The notes under the pieces are model-generated. The model was not told where the DNA came from and did not search any database. It saw only the letters and a program-made list of their open reading frames with translations. 49,890 bases of DNA from Lentisphaerota bacterium (lineage in GTDB: Bacteria; Verrucomicrobiota; Lentisphaeria; Victivallales; Victivallaceae): positions 1 to 49,890 of the forward strand of contig SUWB01000021.1 in NCBI GenBank assembly GCA_015061745.1, read 5' to 3'. This document shows, piece after piece, positions 32,572-40,527 of this stretch. The stretch's first letter is position 1. Every line of letters starts with the position of its first letter. The position numbers and the translations under genes are program-made.

Positions 32572-33024
32572 TTATTCTCCTTGAGTTGGGTTATATGAAT
32601 CTGTTAAGAGTTGTTTCAGAAATGGACGCATAAAGTCAAAGACTTTGCGGTAATCCTCAACGCTGCCGCCGGCGGGGTCGGGCACATCTTCACCGGGGAC
32701 AAGTGTGCGTACACGCTCTCTTGCTTCAGGAGCGATATGACGCATCAAAGCGGCGTGGGTCCGGGTCATTCCCACCAGCAAATCGTACTGAGCGGCCCGT
32801 TTGGGGGTGAAAGCAGTTGAAGTAAAATTGGAACTGTCGATTCCCTGCTCGTTCATAACCGCTGCGGCGGCACGGGAAAGAGGAACACCATCGTCAGCAT
32901 AGATTCCGGCTGAAAACGCCTGGACGGTATGTTTTGTTTTCCGGGCGAGATGATTGAAATAGAGTTCAGCCATAGGACTGCGGCAGCTGTTGGCGGTGCA
33001 TACAAAAAGTATCTTCACGGTCAC
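32572..33024 (-). CDS. Low-molecular-weight phosphatase (tyrosine or arginine phosphatase)
   Basis: A 150-residue protein with the family P-loop CTANSCRSPMAE near the N-terminus (nucleophile Cys, Arg in CxxxxCRS) and the C-terminal VPDPAGGSVEDYRKVFD loop, whose Asp is the acid catalyst. In tyrosine phosphatases the loop reads CxxNICRS; in the Bacillus protein arginine phosphatase YwlE it reads CTGNTCRS. Here the deciding position is Ser. The GTG start at 33024 overlaps the GNAT stop (GTGA). GTG 33018 is an alternative two codons later. Confidence 0.9.
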   Translation of the reverse strand: MTVKILFVCTANSCRSPMAELYFNHLARKTKHTVQAFSAGIYADDGVPLSRAAAAVMNEQGIDSSNFTSTAFTPKRAAQYDLLVGMTRTHAALMRHIAPEARERVRTLVPGEDVPDPAGGSVEDYRKVFDFMRPFLKQLLTDSYNPTQGE

Positions 33025-33446
33025 AACGCCTCCCCTCCCAGCCACAAGGTGTGTCCGGGAGCACATTTAAGTCCGCATCCGGCATAGAATTTTTCTGTTC
33101 CGGGGACTCCTACAAGGCCGATCCACTCGATTTTTCTTTTTTTGAGTTCAGCGACAAGAGCCTGAGTCACCATTGTGCCCACCCCCTGACGGCGGAAGGC
33201 TCCGGCGGTCATAATATCCTGAATGTAGGCATCTGAGACACCGTCAGAGATTGCTCGGCCCACACCGGCGAGCTGTCCGTCAGACGTAAAAGCCCCCGCC
33301 ACTGCAAAGGAGTTGGCGAAGGCATTTCCGGGGAAAGCGGGGTCGGTATTTTCATCGATCCAGCGGTTTTCAAGATACAATTCACGCGCCGCCTGAATAA
33401 ATCCGGGCGTAAACTGATCTATGATCCTGACTTGAAACTCCGCCAT
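33021..33446 (-). CDS. GNAT-family N-acetyltransferase
   Basis: A 141-residue cytoplasmic enzyme. The acetyl-CoA site is visible as IQDIMTAGAFRRQGVGTMVTQALV, in part AFRRQGVGTMV (motif A, R/Q-x-x-G-x-G). The C-terminus reads FYAGCGL. The substrate is unknown; small-molecule or ribosomal-protein acetylation are both possible. It begins in the ATTATGG context and is translationally coupled to the phosphatase gene. Confidence 0.9.
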   Translation of the reverse strand: MAEFQVRIIDQFTPGFIQAARELYLENRWIDENTDPAFPGNAFANSFAVAGAFTSDGQLAGVGRAISDGVSDAYIQDIMTAGAFRRQGVGTMVTQALVAELKKRKIEWIGLVGVPGTEKFYAGCGLKCAPGHTLWLGGEAL

Positions 33447-33473
33447 AATGAAAAACCTCTTTCAAAAAGTGTA

Positions 33474-34724
33474 TTACATCCGTTCCACCACTGCTTTGGC
33501 AAAGGCGGAACAGCTGACCTCAGTTGCGCCTTCGGTCAGACGGGCAAGGTCATAGGTCATAATCTTGTCTGAAATAGCTCCTTCAAGTCCTTTGATGACC
33601 AGATCAGCGGCCTCATCCCAGCCCAGGTGACGCAGCAGCATCTCTCCGGACAGAGCGAGAGAACCGGGATTCACCTTGTCCATTCCGGTATATTTGGGAG
33701 CGGTGCCGTGGGTGGCTTCAAAAATGGCGTGTCCGGTGATGTAGTTGATATTGGCTCCGGGAGCGATACCGATACCGCCCACACAGGCAGCGAGAGCATC
33801 TGAAACATAGTCGCCGTTCAAATTCAAAGTGGCGATGACATCGTATTCTGCGGGACGGGTGAGGATCTGCTGCAAAAAGGCATCGCAGATGCAGTCTTTC
33901 ACCAGAATCTTGCCTTCGGGAGCAACGCCGTTGCAATCGTCGTAAGCAACGGCCGCATCGGCATATTCCCGTTTAACAAGTTCATAGCCCCAATTTTTAA
34001 AACCGCCCTCAGTGAACTTCATAATGTTACCCTTGTGGACAAAAGTCACACTCTTGCGTTTGTTTTTGATGGCATACTCCATAGCGGCACGGATGAGACG
34101 TTCACTGCCTTCCACAGAGACGGGCTTGATGCCGATACTGGAAGTTTCGGGGAAACGGATTTTTTTGACGCCCATTTCATCCTGCAGGAATTTGATGACC
34201 TTCTGAGCTTCAGGAGTACCGGAAAGCCATTCGATACCGGCGTAAATATCTTCGGTGTTTTCACGGAAGACCACCATATCGGTCTTTTCAGGAGCTTTCA
34301 CAGGTGAAGGAACTCCCTTGAAATAACGCACCGGACGGACACAGGCATAAAGATCGAGCTGCTGCCGCAGAGCCACATTCAGAGAACGGAATCCGCCGCC
34401 GATGGGGGTGGTCAGAGGACCTTTGATGGCGATGAGATATTCAGAAACAGCTTCCACAGTTTCTTCAGGAAGCCAGACGGGTTTGCCGTAAACAGCGTTG
34501 GCTTTTTCACCGGCGTAAAGTTCCATCCAGGCGATCTGCCGTTTACCGTTGTATGCTTTGGCAACGGCAGAGTTCCAGATGTGCATAGAAGCAGCAGTAA
34601 TATCAGGGCCGATACCGTCTCCCTCGATGAATCCCACAATGGGAGTGTCGGAAACCTGCAGCTTCCCCTTGCTGTCAATGGTAATCTTATCCCCTGCGGG
34701 TACTTTAATCTTATCGTAGGCCAT
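33474..34724 (-). CDS. icd: NADP-dependent isocitrate dehydrogenase
   Basis: A 416-residue enzyme of the E. coli Icd type, the same length. Seen: [38 protein letters not shown] (in part [19 protein letters not shown], with the phosphorylatable Ser of E. coli), [24 protein letters not shown], and [16 protein letters not shown]. The Lys-Tyr in the last motif marks NADP preference. It supplies 2-oxoglutarate and NADPH. ATG 34724 is preferred over a start four codons upstream because of GGTGA and the ATTATGG context. Confidence 0.97.
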   Translation of the reverse strand: MAYDKIKVPAGDKITIDSKGKLQVSDTPIVGFIEGDGIGPDITAASMHIWNSAVAKAYNGKRQIAWMELYAGEKANAVYGKPVWLPEETVEAVSEYLIAIKGPLTTPIGGGFRSLNVALRQQLDLYACVRPVRYFKGVPSPVKAPEKTDMVVFRENTEDIYAGIEWLSGTPEAQKVIKFLQDEMGVKKIRFPETSSIGIKPVSVEGSERLIRAAMEYAIKNKRKSVTFVHKGNIMKFTEGGFKNWGYELVKREYADAAVAYDDCNGVAPEGKILVKDCICDAFLQQILTRPAEYDVIATLNLNGDYVSDALAACVGGIGIAPGANINYITGHAIFEATHGTAPKYTGMDKVNPGSLALSGEMLLRHLGWDEAADLVIKGLEGAISDKIMTYDLARLTEGATEVSCSAFAKAVVERM

Positions 34725-34768
34725 AATCCAAGTCACCTTTCTTCTGAAACAAAAATATTATTTTATAT

Positions 34769-34797
34769 AATATACCACCGAAAAGCCTTTTCTTCAA
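34769..34797 (-). promoter_or_regulatory. Promoter of icd
   Basis: Minus-strand TTGAAG (34792-34797), 17 bp, TATATT (34769-34774), about 45 bp before the icd start codon. It drives icd and probably the GNAT, phosphatase and RpiB-GlyA genes behind it. Confidence 0.65.
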
Positions 34798-34870
34798 GGG
34801 GAAATAGAGAAAAAAGCCGTACGCCGGGAAAGATATTTTCAGCCGGGACGATTCTCCGGGATCCGGGGAT

Positions 34871-34915
34871 AAAAAACAGCAGCCGGGAAGAATTTTCCGT
34901 TCTTTCCGGCTGCTG
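34871..34915 (-). terminator. Rho-independent terminator after the second DUF4838 gene
   Basis: Minus-strand CAGCAGCCGG/CCGGCTGCTG with inner AAGAA/TTCTT form a stem of about 16 bp with a 7-nt loop, followed by six T residues. It is 21 bp after the stop codon and ahead of the icd promoter. Confidence 0.92.
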
Positions 34916-34935
34916 CGGCAAGGGAACTCAAAACG

Positions 34936-37431
34936 TCAGTTGAGTTTTTCCAGTTTCAATCCCCAAAGTCTGCTCCAGGTTCCCGGTTTGGTATTGGGAG
35001 AAGCGATGAGCAGAGCGTACCAGTTGTCACTGGGGACAACGATCATCCTTGAGAATTTGACCACCCCGGCTGCCTTGTGGCAGTTGAAACTGACAAATTC
35101 CGGCGTACGGAAACGCAGTTTGCGGACTTCCGGAACGGTCTTGAGATCCTTTGAATCGGGGCTCTCATAGAAGGAAAAACGCAGCAAATTGTTGGGACGG
35201 CAGAAAAATGAGAAACGGTAAGCCCCTTTGGTGAGCTTGACATACTGCCGGATCTCAGGATATTTCCCCTGACCGATAGCCAGATGATTGTAAGCAGCCT
35301 TGGAAGGAACGATCCTCCACAAACTTTTGTATTCATCAGACTGCACCTGGCCGACCTGTTCATAAAAGAACCAATCTTCCAGCTGGGGGTGAGCTCCCAA
35401 AACAGCGGGATTGCCGGGTTTGAACTTCTTGAAATTGCTGTTGCGGAGATAGTTTTTGACAGCTTTACCGGTCATCTTGCTGATGACAGAAGCGATCTCA
35501 ACCATTTCAGGATATTTGGCCTGAGCCTTGTTCCAGTAGTCCACACGGGCTTTGCGTTTCATTCCTTTACAGAAGGCTTTGGCGTGATTTTCCAGAGCAA
35601 GCAATGTGGATTCAAGGACATAACCTGTGACCACGTCCCGGTAGTTGTGGTAAATGGTGTTGACATTTTTCCTGTTTTTGTGCATATAACGGTAAACGCC
35701 CAGATTATCCTTACTGACGATATTTTTCCACATCGTGTCGAATTTGTTATCCAGTTCGACACATTTTTTGCGGAGTGCATTGATTTCATCAAGAGAAAGT
35801 TTCTCTGAACGCAATCTCTGAGATATCAGATAACGGTCAGCCAGACATCTGGTGTATTCAAAGTGGTTGACAACATCCTGAAGGCGTTTTTTCTGCACGT
35901 CGGTTTTGGGGGCAGCGGCGGCCTTTTTCAAAGCCTCAGCCATCTTGACCGTATCTCCCTGACGGAGTCCTTCAAAGCGGTCGATACTGTAAGTGAAGGG
36001 GCCGTTGGCACTCCTTTTCTGACTGGCGGCAAGGCCTCTTTCATAGACCGTTTCCCACACATCGTAGTAGGCTTTGACGTGGGAAGCAGCAGCCTTGCCG
36101 AAGGCTTTGGTGCAGTATTCCATCATCGCCTTGTCCACATCGTAATTCACATCCCAGAGCAGTCTGCCCAGAATATACTGCTTGGGACCGTTGGCGGCGT
36201 GGATCGTATAGACTTCACCGAAGTACTCACTCAGGCCCAGTTTATGCAGACGGCGGAGTTTGGCAGCAAGAGTTCTGGGGAAGTGACGCACCAGAGGATA
36301 GGAACGGTCAAGATGGTGATCCCAGAGCCCCATACGTTTGAGTCCCTGTCTGGAAAATCCTGCAAAGTCCGCCCGGTTCGTTCCCATACCGATGATTCCG
36401 GGGTGGATCTTGATCGCAGGCACATTCAAGGTGCAGTCGGAGTAAAGCAGAATAATGATCTTGGCTTCAGGATTGACTTTTCTTGCCTGATCGAGAATCT
36501 TGCCGTAGAAATAGAAATAACGGTCTGAATAATTGTCTTTAGCGGCAGGTTTGGGCACTCCGGGAGCGTTGCAGAGCTGGCATTCGCAATGTCTTCCGCC
36601 GCCGTCGTTGACGGCAAGGCTGACGCCGTCGGCATCATCTTTTCCATAATTTTTGAGGATATGGTCAACGAGGATCTTCTGAACCTCAGGATTGCCCATA
36701 CAGGGCTGCCAGTCCACCCGCTGTTTCCGGGGATTGTTGAAACGTTTGCCCCGGATGAGGGGATAGTATTCAGGGTGTTTTTTTCCGTATTTTTTGGGAT
36801 CAAGGATCCGGCCCAGAGCGTGCCAGGCGATATTGCGGCCGCTTTCGCCCATATACATCCGCTGGATCTCTTTATTGATCGCACTGTTCATCGTCCAGCG
36901 GCGGGTATGGAAAGAGGGGCTTTCGGTGACGGAAATCTTTTGGGGCATCTGCCATTTTTCACCGTTTTCAGGGTAGACATATCCGTAATCGGTCAGACCG
37001 ACGATATCAAATCCTACAAATTCCCGGAGGAACCAGTTGGCAGGGAAGTAGTATCCCCAGGCGTCCCGGGACATAAGGAGACAGACATTCTTTTTGCCCT
37101 TGACAGTTACGGGGTAACGGATAATAAAACTGTCTTTGGGTTTTCCGGCAAGGATCTTGGCATATTCGCCGCCGAGGGCTCCTTCACGGGTCATAAGGAA
37201 AATGGTCTTTGCATTGGCCTTTTCAAAAGGAACGAACTCCACCTTGCGTTTCAGACTTTCTGAAAGACGTTTGGCAAAGAGGGTTCCAAAGGTCTCGGGG
37301 GCCATACTCGGTCTGCGCTTGGGTTCCCCGGGGCCGGGAAGAAATGTAACCTGAAATTCCGGTACTGCAGCCTGCAGAGCGACACTGCAGAACAAAAGCA
37401 GTATCCCCCCAAAAGCGAAAATCTTTTTCAT
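34936..37431 (-). CDS. Secreted DUF4838-type protein, second paralogue
   Basis: An 831-residue protein with signal peptide (FGGILLLFCSVALQA) and AAGGAG before the start. It shares its plan with the protein at 25351: an alpha-glucuronidase-like N-domain (AWGYYFPANWFLREFVGFDI), a barrel with DGVSLAVNDGGGRHCECQLC and IHPGIIGMGTNRADF, then helical segments (about 470-640). The CxCxxC motif (CECQLC) lines up with CRCNRC of the paralogue. In place of the CBM9-like module it has a different beta-rich C-terminal domain (about 690-831). It is probably a glycan-active extracellular protein, but the reaction is unknown. It lies 31 bp after pcnB, without a clear promoter of its own. Confidence 0.8.
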   Translation of the reverse strand: MKKIFAFGGILLLFCSVALQAAVPEFQVTFLPGPGEPKRRPSMAPETFGTLFAKRLSESLKRKVEFVPFEKANAKTIFLMTREGALGGEYAKILAGKPKDSFIIRYPVTVKGKKNVCLLMSRDAWGYYFPANWFLREFVGFDIVGLTDYGYVYPENGEKWQMPQKISVTESPSFHTRRWTMNSAINKEIQRMYMGESGRNIAWHALGRILDPKKYGKKHPEYYPLIRGKRFNNPRKQRVDWQPCMGNPEVQKILVDHILKNYGKDDADGVSLAVNDGGGRHCECQLCNAPGVPKPAAKDNYSDRYFYFYGKILDQARKVNPEAKIIILLYSDCTLNVPAIKIHPGIIGMGTNRADFAGFSRQGLKRMGLWDHHLDRSYPLVRHFPRTLAAKLRRLHKLGLSEYFGEVYTIHAANGPKQYILGRLLWDVNYDVDKAMMEYCTKAFGKAAASHVKAYYDVWETVYERGLAASQKRSANGPFTYSIDRFEGLRQGDTVKMAEALKKAAAAPKTDVQKKRLQDVVNHFEYTRCLADRYLISQRLRSEKLSLDEINALRKKCVELDNKFDTMWKNIVSKDNLGVYRYMHKNRKNVNTIYHNYRDVVTGYVLESTLLALENHAKAFCKGMKRKARVDYWNKAQAKYPEMVEIASVISKMTGKAVKNYLRNSNFKKFKPGNPAVLGAHPQLEDWFFYEQVGQVQSDEYKSLWRIVPSKAAYNHLAIGQGKYPEIRQYVKLTKGAYRFSFFCRPNNLLRFSFYESPDSKDLKTVPEVRKLRFRTPEFVSFNCHKAAGVVKFSRMIVVPSDNWYALLIASPNTKPGTWSRLWGLKLEKLN

Positions 37432-37462
37432 TGAATAAATCTCCTTATCTGATAATATTTTT

Positions 37463-38722
37463 TTACTGTTGAATATCAGATTGTTCCTGTTTAGGTTTTC
37501 TGTTTTTTCTGCGTCGGGGCTTTTTGCCGGGACGGTGATCTTCTTTGGATTTCGCCGTTTGAGGCAGCGGCCACTCTCTGTCAGTTTTTTCAGGATCGCC
37601 CCCGTCCACAGCGGTGCGGATGATTTTCAATTCCCGTGAATTGGGGTAAGAACGGGAAGTATACAATTCTCTGGGGCATTGTCCTTTATCAAAGATCACC
37701 TGCTGGGCGAGCACCCTTTCTGCTGAAAGGGTCAGACGGATCATCATATGCTGCGGCAGAAAGATTTTCTCAAGCACCTGATTAATGGCTGACCCGCTTT
37801 TTTTAGCAGGGATAGGCTCTCCGGGAGCCACGTTCAATAATTCTTCAACAAAGGGAAGTGCCGTACAAGCCATCGCCAGAGAAACACTGTTGCGGTAACG
37901 TCCTTCATCCAGACGGCAATTCCGTTCATAAAGCAGCGCAAGAGCCCGTTCCATAGGGGGAGTTCCCCAGGCCTTATAGAGCTCAGGCAAAAAATATTCC
38001 AGCAAGCCGTAATCGTGAAAGGCTCTCAAATGGCGGTCGGCATAGCTTGAGCCGAAAATCTTTTCAAGTTCCAATGCCAAACGTGAAGATGAAGCGTGTT
38101 TCAACAGCTCAAGGGAAGCAAAAAGGGCGTTTTCAGTTTTGGAGTCCAGCGTAAAGTCAAACTGTCCCACAAGTTTCAAAGCTCTGAGCATACGCACAGG
38201 GTCTTCTTCAAAACGCAAGGCAGGTTCTCCGATTGCCCGGACGGTTTTGGATTTGATATCCTCAAGCCCCATTCCGGTATGGTCATAAAGTTCCTCCCGC
38301 ACCGGGTCGTAAAAAAGAGCGTTGACGGTAAAATCCCGCCGCCAGGCATCTTCGACGGCAGTTCCCCAGGAGTTGTCTGAAACAATGAGATTTTCAGGCA
38401 GTTCCTCCTCGTTGGCAAGGGTTCTTTCGTTGTGTCCGGCTTCCACAGGAGCTTTGCGGAAAGTACTGACTTCAAAAAGTTCTCCTTTCCAGGTCACGTG
38501 AGTAAGACGGAACCGTTTACCGATGATCCGGGCATTGCGGCGGCCGAAAACCTGCCGCACCTCCTCCGGTGTGGCGGAACAGCCGATATCAAAATCTTTC
38601 GGGGGACGTTCCAGCAGCAGATCTCTTATGGCACCGCCCACAATATAGGCTTCAAAGCCGGCTTCCTGCAAGGTGGAAACCACATATCTGGCAGTAGAAG
38701 AAATAGGAAGTTTTATCTTCAT
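37463..38722 (-). CDS. pcnB: Poly(A) polymerase / CCA-type nucleotidyltransferase (PcnB-like)
   Basis: A 419-residue class II nucleotidyltransferase. The catalytic site is YIVGGAIRDLLLERPPKDFDIG (in part GGAIRDLLL and DFDIG). The next motif GTAVEDAWRRDFTVNALFYD matches the poly(A) polymerase form, as does the Lys/Arg-rich tail (about 395-412), which in PcnB binds RNA. It adds 3' poly(A) tails that start RNA decay. CCA-adding activity cannot be excluded, since the two types are hard to separate by sequence and no other CCA enzyme is in view. Confidence 0.85.
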   Translation of the reverse strand: MKIKLPISSTARYVVSTLQEAGFEAYIVGGAIRDLLLERPPKDFDIGCSATPEEVRQVFGRRNARIIGKRFRLTHVTWKGELFEVSTFRKAPVEAGHNERTLANEEELPENLIVSDNSWGTAVEDAWRRDFTVNALFYDPVREELYDHTGMGLEDIKSKTVRAIGEPALRFEEDPVRMLRALKLVGQFDFTLDSKTENALFASLELLKHASSSRLALELEKIFGSSYADRHLRAFHDYGLLEYFLPELYKAWGTPPMERALALLYERNCRLDEGRYRNSVSLAMACTALPFVEELLNVAPGEPIPAKKSGSAINQVLEKIFLPQHMMIRLTLSAERVLAQQVIFDKGQCPRELYTSRSYPNSRELKIIRTAVDGGDPEKTDREWPLPQTAKSKEDHRPGKKPRRRKNRKPKQEQSDIQQ

Positions 38723-38747
38723 TATCGTTTATTTTATCCTCAAAAAA

Positions 38748-40400
38748 TCAGAACTTCCGCTGAATGACCGTATCAACGCACTCAAGTTCCGGATCAAGGA
38801 AGGGATAGTCTGCATTGTAGTGCAGTCCCCGGCTTTCGTGCCGCAGAAGCGAACAGTCGATAATGAGTTCCGCAACGGTGGCGATGTTGCGTAATTCGAT
38901 CAAATCAGCAGTAACGGTGAAGTCCCAGTAGTATTTTTCAATCTCTTTGCAAATAAGTTTGATCCGGTTTTTCGCCCGTTCCAGACGCTTGTTGGTCCGG
39001 TAAATGCCCACATAATCCCACATAAAATGGCGGATCTCGTCCCAGTTATGGGCAATGACGACCTGTTCATCGGAGTCGGTGGCATTGCCGCTGCGCCAGT
39101 TGAGGGAAGCGGCGGCACTGGGATGGTTGAGCTTGAAACGGTCAAAGTTTTCATTGATGCTCCTGGCGGCAAAACGGGAAACCACCAGAGCTTCAAGCAA
39201 ACTGTTTGAGGCAAGCCGGTTGGCTCCGTGCAGTCCGGTACAGGCGGTTTCGCCCACAGCGTACAACCCTTCGATGCTTGAAGCACCGTCAATGCCGGTT
39301 TTGATACCGCCGCACATAAAGTGAGCAGCAGGCACCACCGGGATCAGATCGGTGGCCATATTGACTCCTGCTTCGAGGCATTTGGCAAAAATATTGGGGA
39401 AGCGGCGTTTCAGTTCCTCTTCGCTGTGCATACGGATATCCAGATAGACACATTCCTCGCCGGTGCGTTTCATTTCAGAGTCGATGGCCCGTGCGACCAC
39501 ATCCCGGGGGGCAAGACTTTTCATCGGATGATATTTGTGCATAAATTCAACCGGTTCGGAATCCTTGTTTTCCCGGCACTTGAGGATGGCTCCTTCGCCT
39601 CTGAGGGCTTCGCTGATGAGGAAGGAACGGATCGTGGGGTGATGCAGGATCGTGGGATGGAACTGTACAAATTCCATATTGGCGATCTCAGCCCCCGCCC
39701 GGTAAGCCATTGCGATACCTGAACCGCAAGCCACATCGGGATTGCTGGTATAAAGATAAACCTTTCCCGTACCGCCGCAGGCGATCACAGTGGCAGGAGC
39801 AAGGAAGGTGATGACCCGGTTGCTTTTGATATCCAGCACATAAGCTCCGAAACAGCGGTTGGGGGCACTTTTGTCATACCCCCGGCTGACCACAAGGTCA
39901 ACGGCGATATGATTTTCAAGAACGGTGATATTGGGCATTTCCCTGACGGCGGCGACCATCACTCTTTCAAGTTCAGCACCGGTGATATCTCCGGCGTGGA
40001 GCACCCGGCGTTTGTGGTGTCCTCCTTCACGGCCCAGGTCGAATTCGCTTCTTGCGTCGGTATATCCCAGGTCGCCCCGGGTGGTAAATTTCGCGCCCAG
40101 TTCGATCAGTTCGGCGATCGCGGCGGGACCTTCCTCGACAATGGCACGGACCACATCTTCTTTGCAGAGTCCCGCTCCGGCGGCAAGGGTATCCTGAACG
40201 TGCTCATCAAAGGTATCGAGCCGGTCCATAACACAGGCGACACCGCCTTGAGCCAGACGGCTGTTGCATTCGTCGATTTCCCGTTTGGTGATGACCACCA
40301 CACTGCGGCCGGATCTTGCCAGATGCAGAGCACTGGAAAGTCCTGCCAGACCGCTGCCGATCACGATATGATCGTAATTTCTGATTTCACTGATTTCCAT
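38748..40400 (-). CDS. nadB: L-aspartate oxidase
   Basis: A 550-residue flavoenzyme that oxidises aspartate to iminoaspartate, the first step of de novo NAD synthesis. The FAD fold begins IVIGSGLAGLSSALHLA, and the succinate dehydrogenase-like active region is seen in SRLAQGGVA, HKRRVLHAGDITGAEL (in part RRVLHAGDITG), MEFVQFHPT and HFMCGGIKT with GLYAVGE. Length is normal. nadA and nadC are not in the window. It is divergent from lnt across a control region with a 27-bp palindrome. Confidence 0.96.
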   Translation of the reverse strand: MEISEIRNYDHIVIGSGLAGLSSALHLARSGRSVVVITKREIDECNSRLAQGGVACVMDRLDTFDEHVQDTLAAGAGLCKEDVVRAIVEEGPAAIAELIELGAKFTTRGDLGYTDARSEFDLGREGGHHKRRVLHAGDITGAELERVMVAAVREMPNITVLENHIAVDLVVSRGYDKSAPNRCFGAYVLDIKSNRVITFLAPATVIACGGTGKVYLYTSNPDVACGSGIAMAYRAGAEIANMEFVQFHPTILHHPTIRSFLISEALRGEGAILKCRENKDSEPVEFMHKYHPMKSLAPRDVVARAIDSEMKRTGEECVYLDIRMHSEEELKRRFPNIFAKCLEAGVNMATDLIPVVPAAHFMCGGIKTGIDGASSIEGLYAVGETACTGLHGANRLASNSLLEALVVSRFAARSINENFDRFKLNHPSAAASLNWRSGNATDSDEQVVIAHNWDEIRHFMWDYVGIYRTNKRLERAKNRIKLICKEIEKYYWDFTVTADLIELRNIATVAELIIDCSLLRHESRGLHYNADYPFLDPELECVDTVIQRKF

Positions 40401-40456
40401 AGTTTAATAAATCCCTGAAATTTTCAATCTTTTTACGAGAAAATTTCCTTTTCAGG

Positions 40457-40485
40457 TTGCAGAAAAAATGTTCACGGTGTAATTT
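40457..40485 (+). promoter_or_regulatory. Promoter of lnt
   Basis: TTGCAG (40457-40462), 17 bp, TAATTT (40480-40485). The -10 box lies inside a large palindrome. Confidence 0.6.
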
Positions 40486-40496
40486 ACAACGTGAAC
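40470..40496. promoter_or_regulatory. 27-bp palindromic operator between nadB and lnt
   Basis: Arms GTTCACG (40470) and CGTGAAC (40490), then inner TGTAA/TTACA around a single central T; 12 of 13 pairs match. It covers the -10 region of the lnt promoter, as a repressor site would. It is not a terminator for a known gene, as neither flanking gene reads into it. The regulator is unknown. It could control lnt, nadB or both. Confidence 0.65.
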
Positions 40497-40527
40497 ACTC
40501 TTTTTTCAAACATAAGGAGCAATTATT

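Noticed and set aside
40470-40500. Palindrome before lnt as a terminator
   Set aside because: A T-run follows on the plus strand, but no plus-strand gene ends upstream; nadB and lnt diverge from it, so an operator is more likely.
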